64,000 nucleotides of DNA, taken from Panopea generosa (lineage: Eukaryota; Mollusca; Bivalvia; Adapedonta; Hiatellidae). The stretch lies in contig CM055899.1 in NCBI GenBank assembly GCA_029582155.1, positions 72,283,719-72,347,718 of the forward strand. The letters are read 5' to 3'. Position 1 is the first letter of the stretch; every line of letters begins with the position of its first letter. This document shows positions 39,401 through 51,243 of this stretch, one piece after another. A model generated the notes under the pieces. That model saw only the letters and a program-made list of their open reading frames with translations. It did not search any database and was not told where the DNA came from. A program made the translations under genes and the position numbers.

Positions 39401-42400
39401 AGTTGATATCTAAATAAACAAGAGAGCCAAGTTGCCCCCCCCCCCCCCCCCACCCCACACCCCAAGATGTTTATTCGAGTCAACTAAACATGTATTAACC
39501 AATAACAGTGGTATAGTAATATATGCACAGAGAAAAAAATAACAACACACAAACAGCATAACCAAATGTTTTCTTTGACAAAGTAGTTTTTAAAAATCAA
39601 TTTATTAGTTTCAGATGGAACAGCCATCAGTGTTTATAAAAGCAAATAGTACCCAGTAACTAGAAATGTGTCTTTGACAAGAATGCCTCGTATTGACCAG
39701 AAACCAATTTTTTTACAGAAAATAAAGTCGGAAACGGGCCACAACTCCTATAAAATGTGACTGCATCAAACTGCCCTGTATGTTGTATTATACCAATCAA
39801 ATATTGATTAAATACATAGACCCTTTCAGGTTTTAATCTGAAACCATTTTTTTTTTTTTACCTCGGACGAATGAACAAACAGACAGGTGTTATACTTTAT
39901 GCTCCTTCAACATTATCTGAATGGTGACAAAATAAAAATAAACTGTCTTACAAACAGTAAATCAAACTTATTAGGCAGTATGTTGAATCTGGTGGGCATT
40001 CGGTGTTAATTAAACAATACACTACCAAATATTTTATTTTACAAACCTGTTGTTCCAAGGCAGTCTTGACCGACAGTAAACTGTTCCCTGTCGCCTTTAC
40101 CTTTTTATAACTAGCAGACAGTGTTTCCTCTAATTCACCCTGGTATAACAAATCAAGAACACCATATATTCATCTGCAGTCAGAACATGATTACATTTCT
40201 GATGACAAATCATCTACCAAGGACATTAAACTTCATTATCACAAAAAAAAGGCTATTAGAATATTTGTAAGAAAATCAAACCCACTATCAAACATTATTA
40301 CATGTATATTTTTTAACTGTTGCATTTTCTCCAGTTCTGTTTGGGTAAGTGACTTGTTTATATAAACTGTTGGATAAAACAAACATTTATCTTGATAGAC
40401 AATGCCACATGTACAATAATTTAACATCAATAAAAAAACCTCTGTTAAATCTTTAGAGTTTCTTCTGTCAGTGCCCCAGAAAACTTGTTCAGTAAATATA
40501 TAAAAAGCCTAACTTTCATTGCAATTTTTCTTGATGAAAAGTTCAGCATTGTCATTTATTTCAGTTAAAAACTTACCTTACTGGTAAACACAATATTATT
40601 TTAATTACGTAATTTATAATTTCATTTCTATCTAGTTACTTGGCCATTCTGGATATAAAATCATAATTTTAACAAGCTTTTTAATATTTCTATGTAGAAA
40701 TTTGGTTTCAACTTTTAAAGGTAAGGGGTAAATTTACCTTCATTTTTGAAAAACTAAGGGGTATTTACTGTAGTTAAATCATGAAGGTAAAACACCCCTA
40801 AAAATCATATTATCTGGGTCACTGTTATATATTCTAAAGGTATTTGAGTTTTTAATTGCAATATAAATGTATTTTATAGTAGAAATTTCTATAGAAATAT
40901 TGATATCTATACAGAATCTTTCATTTTAAGTAACATTAAAACTTTTTTTAAATGAACAAATATTTTATACTTTTATGAAGTACATGTACCTGTAATATTT
41001 GTGACTGCTCTATGTCAACTAGAAGGTGTGAATACTGTTCCAGTTCAGTCTGAAGCTGCCTTACAAGCTTCTGAGATGACAGGAAGTGATCCCGATAGTC
41101 AGTTTTCTCATAATCTCCCTTGATGTTAATAATCTACAATAACAAAGTTTTAGTTGATACCAGTACATTATTTAGGTATAAATTAATGAATAAATGTTTT
41201 GATTATCTGTAATTAAAATATAATCAACATTCATAAAAGAAGAAATGTGCATGTCATCACCCATGCCCTCTATATTGATAGGAAACCAATTTTTGCTAAA
41301 AAAATCATGTCGAAAACAGCTGTAACTCCTGTAAAATTAAAACCTTATATTTTATAATTATACAGGTACACACAAAATATTTATTGAATAAAAAAACCTC
41401 TTCAGAGGTCATTGATTGAAAACCAATTTTTTACCTCCGACACACTAATGAACGTACAGACATATAGGGGTAATTCCCCTTTGTCACGGGCATAAAAAGT
41501 ACCTTTTTTACTGTCATGCTAATATCTGTTGTTATTGGGCCAGCTACTGGTATCAAATCTATTTCAAAAGAAAAACAAGAGGCACAAGAGGGCCTGAGGA
41601 CACTCTACTGGCTCATAGTGACCATAGCACTTTTTGAAATTTCACAATATTATTCCTCTTTGGGGGTCATCTTAACAGCTTAAGACTACCCCCCCCCCCC
41701 CCCCCCCCCACCACAACCATACTGTACAAAAAGTTAATTCCTATGAAAAAGAAATACTATAAATTCCCATACATGTACCATTCATCTGTAAAAAGATATA
41801 GTCCCCATACAGAACCCTTATACATCCCAGCCCCTTGATTTGTCAAAACTTCAATCACACACTCTAATTAGGGATTTGTTATGAGCAGAAATGATTTATT
41901 TTAAATAGAAGTTTTTTTTGTACAGATGGATGTGAACATTCTCTATATATCCTAGCCCCTTGATTTGCAGAATCTTCAATCTCTTGCTGATGTAAGGATA
42001 ATTTATATCATATATGAACAAGTTTGACAGAAAGGTTATTGAGAGGAAGATTTATAAAAATTCCCAAATTAACCATATTGGCCACCACCCCCTTGCCCCT
42101 TATGGAAATTCAATTCTCTTTATTAATGAACAAAATCAAATTAACTGTTACTAGGCAATGTTTTAGATCTTAAATTGAACAACATATTTACACAAATGGA
42201 CAAAATAATGAGACTTTTCCATTTTCCCATAGTATTCCTATGTAAAACTCAAAGTCCCATTACAGGACCTCTATGCATCCCAGTGCCGTTGATTTTTTAC
42301 AAAGTTAGAACTCTTAATCGTAGGGATGATTTAATATTAAATACGAACAAATCTTACTGACCGGTTGTTGAGAATAAGATTTATGAAAATATTAACAATT

Positions 42401-45400
42401 TTGTGACTCCACCTGGCCCCTTTTGGAAAGTTAATCCTTCTTATTGAACAAAATCTTATTTGTTATGACTAGAAGATGCTTCAGGACTCAAATTGAATAA
42501 AATTAAAATCATAAATGGATGAAAAACTTAGAATTTTCCATTTTCCCATAGTATTCCTTTATAAAACTCAAAGTTCCCTTACAAGGTCATGTGGCCCCTT
42601 AATTGAATCCTAGGGGTGGGATCAATTTTAACCCATGGGGCACCATTTGAACAAATTTAATAGAACTATAGTTGGTTATCATTACTACATAAATAATTGC
42701 AAATTCTGTTAGGCGGTTCACGAGAAAAGATTTTTTAAGTTTTTGACTATAATAAGTTATTATAGCCATCTTGAATTTCAGATCGAAAAAAGAAAAATTC
42801 TTCTGTATAGTCTCCTATAGAACCATCCATATGAAGTTTGAGCTTAATTGGCCTAATGGTTTCAGAAAAAGTGCTGCTCACAGACAACAGACGACGTATG
42901 ACAGACGACAGGACAACGAGCCATCACATAAGCCCTTCTGGCACTGACATAACATAGTTATTGACCCTCCCCTCACTTTAGGTATTTCGGTATCGACTTA
43001 CATCACATTCATGTTGCGACTTCAATGTTTCTAGCTGTGTCTCAAGTCCTGCACATTTTCTACTCAATGCCTCGTTTTCCTCACGGAACTTCAGCCGCTC
43101 CTCTTCCAAGTTTGAATTCAAATTCTCCACCTGCTGCTGAAGATTCTGGAATAAATGTCAACATATATTCCCTTAATGCAACCTCACCGGATAAGACATC
43201 CTCAAGCTGAGACTGGAACCCTGGTAAGTTAGTCGCTATTATAATATCTGTAAAATGTTTCGAAATTAAAACATGCCTGTTGAAATGTGAAAAATCACTC
43301 TCTTGATGTCTATATATTGTATGTATTTGTCTTATGGGCCAGTGGCCTACATATTGAATAATTGTTTTGAATTGTAAATGTATAAATATTAAAACTGTAA
43401 CACACATGTGCACAAACTATTTGCTCATTTTCACCATACCTCTTGTACCAGCAGTTTCTTGTTGTCTCTCTCCAGTATGTGAACTTCTGACTCCAGTTTG
43501 GTGTTTTCTAATCTCAGTGTCTCCAACTCATTGGCCAGCACTCGGGGATGCTGCTTCCTAATATCCTCTGCTGTCAACCTTAGGGAAGTAAAAATATAGA
43601 ATAACCAATCAAGAATTTTTCTATAAACTGTATTGTTAGTGTATTATCAGCCAGAAAAAAATAAAGACTGAATATGAACATATTCCAGTTATATATATAT
43701 AATTTTGATCCAGACAAGAGGCAGCAGTCTGAGTGACAGTTGTAACTCCTGCTGCTGTTTTTGTATGATTAAGTTGTATATTCTTTGATTGTAAGGCAAG
43801 ATTGCTGACAACATTGATTTTTAAGTAAAACCGCAATCTCAATCATACCTGACTGAGTCTTCTTCTGCACGCTGCCTCAATAGGGTGAATATTTGTACCA
43901 CCTTATATAAAATTCCTTCATAAGATTTAGAAGAAATACAGCAATGACAAATAATGTCCATTTTACCTTTGACCTTTCACTCCATCATACATAACTGGAA
44001 TCCATTGAATTGTTTACAAAGAAAACTTTATGACTCACAACTGTCCTATTCACCTTATTTAGGAGTTGCACAGAGACAATGAATATTTTTTTTAATCAAA
44101 GAGACAAAACAATCTTATTAAAAACCATTAGACCATAAAGGCACAATCAGGGTTCCTCCAAGGGTTTTAAAAGTATGGAGCAGACATGAAATTATGCTAA
44201 TTGGACCTTTCAGCATGACCTTGATCTTAATCATACATGACTGGATATCCTGTTCTGCACTCACCTCTAATTTTAGAAGATATAGACAGAGCAGTCACAA
44301 AATGATACAGATCTCTGACGGAGAAACAGACAGAGAGATAATTCATATATCCCACTTCCGCTAAGTCGTGTGTGTGTGGGGGTGGGGATAGGCATTTATC
44401 AGAACTAATATTTAGAAAAAATTAAAAAACTATGTACAGTATATTCCCTTATTAACACACTCCCTCTAATAAACGCACCCCCCCCCCCCCACCTATTTTT
44501 CATGAAAATTAAAAAATAAAACGTACATGTATATGCCAGTTGAGTGCATATTCGCCCATCTTTCCCAGATCGATTATTTTGTTACAGACAATTAGCGGAG
44601 TGTTTATCACCTTTGAACTCTCTAACCCATTGTTTATATCTTTGGTGACCACTTCCCCATATTTGTCTTTTAAAACTAGTAAAAATGCTGTCTGCTAAAA
44701 CATTACAAAACGTAGGAAAATGCGGTTAGTCTGTGGGTTAGTCTGTGTACGCTGAAAGCTCATTGTTCTACGTTGATAACAGCAAGCGTCCAAGTGATTT
44801 AAAGTGAAGAGCAAACTGACCATAATTTCGGATATTCCAGTACGCAGACTAGTAATTTCATACAGATTTTCAGCTTTTTTTCATCCTTTGTCGATTATTT
44901 CAACCACTTTTTCGGGGATTTAAACTGGATTTAAGGTTTTTTTCCAGGGCTTTATTGGTTTTATTGTATTTTTAACTGTTTTAAATTTGCTTTTTTTATC
45001 TTTTATAACGCCCCCACCTTGTAAAATGTAACGCCCCCAGGGGCGTTAATAAGAGAATATACGGTATGTTAATTACCAACATACAGAAGAGATCAATAAG
45101 TTTCATTGTGATGGGTATTTCCTAAAATCATACAATTAAAATTTCATAATATATAAAAATAGTTTAGTTCAAATGACAGGGAAGTATGTATAATTATATC
45201 CTAATTCGAAAATTAATTACGGTATAATACATGGTAAGTACTCACTTTCTTCCTTGCTTTTTATTCATTTTCAAAGGCGTCATGCTTGTTGCACAGTTTG
45301 TCATTGTCGGCTCAACCATTTCTGTGCCAACTGTCTGCATATCTGGCCTGACATTCACTCCTGCATCCATCACACAACCCTGTTCTGTACCCACACCTAC

Positions 45401-48400
45401 ATCTACCTGTTCTGGGCCAGCAACCAGCACACTTTTATCCTGAGTAGGACAGGGAACCATAGGAGAGCACATGATGGACTGTGTCTCAATCTCATTCTGT
45501 GTGGAAGCATGTGAGACTTGTAATTTGATAGGAGAACACATAGTTGACTGCATCTCTATTTCATTCTGTGTTGAAGCATCAAAGACGGATAATGGTATTG
45601 GGGAACACATGACAGACTGTGTCTCCATTACATTTTGTACTGCTGTATCTGAAACTGGCACCACCATAGGAGAGCACATGACGGACTGTGTCTTATTTTC
45701 ATCTCTGGCAGTACTGCCATATCCTGGTAGAACAATTGGTGAGCATGAAGCAGACTGTGTTATTACTTTGCCAGGTGTATCAGTGACCAATGTCAAAGTG
45801 GGGGAAGTGTTGACACCAATAGACACCAATGCATCATGGGAAAATGTCTGTACAGTGTCTTTCACACACACTGGACTAACATCCCTAGTTTCATCTACTG
45901 ATGATTCAGAGAAATGCATTTGCTTACTGCCAGACAATTCAAATCTTGCACAATCAACACATGTGTCCAACTTATTGTCTCCCATCAACTTACAGGAGCA
46001 GGGATTATTTTCTGAAATTTTCATTGGTGAGCATGCAACATTGTGTGTCAGTTTGGCAGTGCCATTACTCGGTATCCATTGTAGTTGTATATCCATGTCC
46101 CCCTTCGGAAAAACAAAACTCGCTAAGGAGGATGAGGCATTTTTTACTCTCTGCATAAATGCAACCTTCTCCAGAAATGTTGGTCTGGGAGTTGGAGCAC
46201 TAGACATTTTATGAACAACTTCCATATTCACAGCATCTACCTCATCTAATCCGTCTTCTAAATGTTTGTCTTCCACTTCAGATGGTTCTGCAAAGCTTGC
46301 TAACAGTTCTTCTTCAGACTTGATTGACTCACTGAAACTTTCGCTACAATCTGTGTAGTGCGACACATCACCTAATAAACTGTCTTCACTCTGTTCAGTT
46401 AGAGATAAATAATCTGCCTTCTCATCTTGATTTAGTGTTTTTATACCACAACTGTCTATAACTAAATCTTCAATCTCTTCTTTCACTTCTTCAGAAGGTA
46501 ATCTATCTTGAACTTCTTCATTAACAGATAAAATATTTGTTTCTTTATGTTCATTAGACGACAGTTCTGTCCCAACTGCTTGGGTGTCTAGTGTGTATGA
46601 ACTTTTTGTCTCGTCTTCATGTATGCTCTCATTTGACTTCTGGACATGTGTCTGTAAACAAAAAATAGAAATAAAAGGTGTTTATAGGGTACTCAATGAT
46701 CAGTGGCGAAATAATACCTTGTCATAAAACAATTATTATTTATCATTAATCCATAATTTCTTGCTTAATCCATAATTTCTTGCTCAATTTGATCAACATC
46801 AATATAACTTTTTTCTTTTGAATGTATTTAACACCATTTTCAACACATTTCAGGTTATATATATGGAATATCCAGTTTAATTGGTGGAGGAAGACCTCAG
46901 AATGAATCTGAGTAGAACAATAATCCTTCCATATGTAAAGGGCAAACTTTCTCATAAAGTTTGTGGATATAGCTGGGATCAACCCCACAACCTCAGCGAG
47001 GTAAGTGGTCATAAGACAATAGCTTCTTATAAATAACAATTGTTATTATCACAAGAAAATTCCATGAAACTTAATATCTCGTCTAAATCTCCTTATCACA
47101 AAGTGAGGCTATGAGCAAGTCTTGGAGTTTTACCCATCACACAACTATGAAAATATTTGGTTACTCTTGGGCAAACAGTTCAACTTAATACAAACAAGAA
47201 TTCTGCGGAATGATATGTCTCGCCATGTCTGCTTTGGCAGTTAATACACACATGGGAGAGAAAAAAATTAAAATATTATATTCATGCAAAAGTTATCTTG
47301 GTTAATGTAGTAGGTTTAATGACTAAGAAACATTGTAGGAAGTATTGTGTGAAGTTTCGATCAAATACATTAAGTGATTTTTTAGATATGAACTTGATGG
47401 TTCACAAAACTTTAACCAGTATTTTTAAGTAAAACATATTTAAAAAAAAAAAAAAAATTTAATCAGTTTTTCAAAGTAAATAAAAAATTTTTTTAAAAAA
47501 ATTAAACAAAAAAAAAAAATTGCTAAGGCCACACTTAAAAATATCTCTGTTTCCCCTTGCCCGACTCTAGATTTTAGAACTGGGTGGGTAGGTAGGTAGG
47601 CTTTTTTTTTTTTTTTTTGAAGTCCATAAAAAACATACATGTATTGATAAACAGAGAAACTCAACATTTTATTAACTGATATGGCTATTCCAATACAACA
47701 ACATAATTTATATTACATGTATTAAATGTGCTCAATACTAACTACATTGCTCGTAAAAGTGAAGTATTGAAAACTAAGAAAAACTGTAAAAATGAATAGT
47801 ATTTGTATAACATTTATATATAATAAACTGAACTGTGTTTATTTTGATTGACAAATGAAACTGAGTACAATATGACTAGTATAAGTAAATCGGACAGCAT
47901 TACTTAAACTGTTGGCATTTAAAAATGCTTACAGAACTATATCAAAAAATGAAACTGTATATAGAATAATAAGTATTAATCTGTTGGCATTATTTAATAT
48001 AGTTCATTGGCATTTTAAAATGCAACAGTTTTAGTAACTGCAGTCAAATTTTCTAGTATTAGTCATTCTATATAATAATACAGTTTCTGAACATTGTTTA
48101 TCAAAATAAACTACCAGAAGTAGTACTAACTTGCCCTGATCAAAGATTCACTTGCCCAGATTTTTATTACCAATACACTTTGCGGTAAAATATAAAATAA
48201 TTAAACATAAATAGACTTAAATGTATTAATTTTTATGTAAGGTTAGCTCCCTATAACATTATGCATGTGTAAATCACAAGTTTTAGAGTTTGAACAAGAC
48301 CGCGAGAAGTGAGAGAAATTCAGGGAGAACTGACTCTGTCTCTATAAGTATGACCAACTTATTAAGTTGTATTTTGTCTTTGTTCTTTATTGACTATCAT

Positions 48401-51185
48401 ATCTGTTCTGTCACTCTGTGGCAGTGTGGGAGCAGGTGTTAATTCGAATCATTATTTTAAATATTTTTCTCTTTTCTTATGATTTCTAAATGTCATAACA
48501 CACAACAATGGCAATGTCAAGCCTACAAAGCTATTCAATTCATCCAAGAGAACTTGGCAGTCTGTGATCTAGAAAAGTGCAACAAGTAAACTATATTTCA
48601 AATATTAAAAAGACAATTTATCTTAATTGTTGTTTTCAATACTATATTTAAATCATGACATGACTGCCAAAGAAAATTATACGCTGAAACCACACAACCA
48701 AAAAGCAATAAATGTATAACTATAATACCCCTACCACATTTTTCTTTACCGTATACTCGATACAAATATCAACGTTCACATTTACACAACAGGGGTCGGG
48801 AAAAACTTTTAAAAGCACTCGTCTGTCAGGCAAGAGGACTGGTAAAAAGTACTCATCCGTATGGAAAACTCACTTGTCCAAAAAAGTTATAGTAAAAAAG
48901 TGTCTATTTTGGAAGCACGTTGTGATAACCTTATCTTACCTTAAATAGTTTTATAACTTCATTTACAGTAAGTACACCACTAGCTTTAACCTTTATGATC
49001 ATGCAATAAACATTAAGTTTGTTGATGTTTATATATCGCTTTTGTTCCGAATACAAACAGCTTGGGGTAAACATAAAAAGTAAATGCATTCAAGCCTCCG
49101 TAACATGTAAAACGCAAAAAGACTGTTAATATTCCGGAGATCGGGAAATATTCCGAAGACCGCAAGTCCGATTTTTAAACCGGTATTAAAAAGCTGCGCA
49201 TGCGCGTCTCGATACCTTATAAAAAAATTATGCCGAATGGTTTCTAAAGAAAATGTCCTTGGGACTTGACAAGAAATTGCATGATAAAGTTATCGTTGAT
49301 GATCGTTAAATGTCAAATTTACAAATTATATTTACAGCAATGAAATATAGAAAGAATAAATACCGTAACGACTTTGGATCATTACCTTCTTTACAGTTTT
49401 CAGATTGTTTATTTTTCGATCTCTGCCAAAAGGTTTACTCGTCCGACGGAATAGTTACTGGCAAAATCATGATTTTGCCGGCCCCTGGTCACAGAAGATA
49501 ATTTACGTACATGCAGTTCCAATTATTTTAAATCTACGAAATATTTATTAAAATACCAGAACTTAACACTGTGTGTACCGTGGTCGTAGATATCCGACCA
49601 ATCATAGCCGTTATTTAAAATAGATTAATTTATGTTCAAAGCTACCCCCCAATCACATTAGAGGAATAAAAATAGATAATTGAATATGCATGAGAGGTTT
49701 TCCGAAGTCGCAATATCGGGCATGCAGTAAACACCGCGGGGGTCAATTGTTTCTACTGATTAGTTATGGTCTATAAGCAACAGTTTCACATGTGTTGTAT
49801 AGAATAGAGATATTTGCAGACCTGTGTATCGTGAAAACTCGCTTGTCCGATTTTTAAGATAAGCCCAGAGCGGTTGAAAATTAAAAAAAAAAAACTCAGA
49901 AATTTTCCCCAATAAAATTTTTTCAGTCGTTGCTTTTTTCGTGGGTCGGTCGCACAAGGGGAAACAAACACTATTTTTATTTAGGCCTAAGTAAAACATA
50001 TCTAACCAAAAAAATTAAAAAAAAAAAAAAATATGATCCAAGTATGAGTGTCCTAGCACTATTACTAATTGAATTGATTGATTGAATATTTAGATTCATT
50101 TTTATGCCCTCGAGGGCTAACAGACGATCAGTTAACCTAACCACTGTTTCCTGTGATTAACCAGTACTCGAGCTCACCCCATCTCCGCAAGTAACTGGTA
50201 ACATTCCCAACTGAATCAGTGGTGAGAGACAAATGATAATGAGACACAATGTCGTATATCAATCATCACGGAGACTGTTGCCGGGCGGAGGGATTCAAAC
50301 TCATGACCCCTGGATTGATAGTCAGACGCATAACCGACTGAGCTAATTGGGCCCGGCTTGTACTTATTGAGAAATAGTGTAAAAATGAAAACTTAACGTC
50401 GGAGGTAAATGCAAAATTCAGCATCAAACAATGTCAATGGACCATGAAATGTAGGTCACACTCCAGTGGTTTTTTTTCGGCCATTTTTATAGCCATTATT
50501 GGGTCATATTCCCAATGGCAAATAGTATCTTTTTTTCCCAATTGAATGGTAAAAATTCCCAATTGAAAGCTTCAAAAATGTAAATTGAAACTTGCCATAC
50601 TTCCTTGATAAAATAAAGAAAGTTTTTCCCATTCTGAATTTAGTATGACATTGATTATTTAATTAAATGGCCTGATAAGCAAGTGTACACTTTTTATAAA
50701 TATATTTAATGCAAATAAATTTCCCAATGTTAATGAAAATGCCGCTAAAATTCCCAATTCCAAGGGTATGGGTCATCTTCCCAAAATGGTGAAAAAAAAC
50801 GCTGCACTCAGCATCTGAAGTATATAATGTGATGCAGGGTGTTAGTTGTACATATGACCCAAGTATGAGTGTCTTAGCACTTGTACTTGTTGAGAAATAG
50901 TGTAACAAGAATTCTGCGGAATGATATTTCTCGCCTTGTCTGCTCTGACCGTTAATACACATATGGGAGAGAAAAAAATTAAAATATTATATTCATGCAA
51001 CAGTTGTCTAACTTGGTTAATGTAGTAGGTTTAATGACTAAGAAACATTGTAGGAAGTATTGTGTGAAGTTTCGATCAAATACATTAAGCGGTTTTTGAG
51101 ATATGAACTTGATGGTAGTTGCACACAAAACTTTAACCAGCATTTCTAAGAAAAACATATCAATAAAAAATAAAAAAATAAAAAA

Positions 51186-51243
<58 letters not shown>

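Larger units (their letters stand above)
50028..50903 (+). mobile_element. Family D remnant holding two nested insertions
   Basis: Family D units (CAAGTATGAGTGTCCTAGCA, GAGAAATAGTGTAAAAATGA, ATCAAACAATGTCAATGGAC) are interrupted by an S1 SINE and by MITE T copy 2. A further family D copy begins at 50,904. Confidence 0.8.

Noticed and set aside
43849-43901. A 53-bp version of exon 6
   Set aside because: It is open, but it does not fit the phase left by exon 5; the 27-bp version does.
45471-46214. 247-codon plus-strand frame opposite exon 5
   Set aside because: It is the antisense shadow of the large SPAG5-like exon; the minus frame has the phase-correct splice borders and the repeat structure.
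50250-50360. Possible tRNA gene on the minus strand
   Set aside because: Head of a full-length S1 SINE with body, tail and a target duplication; the acceptor stem is not closed.
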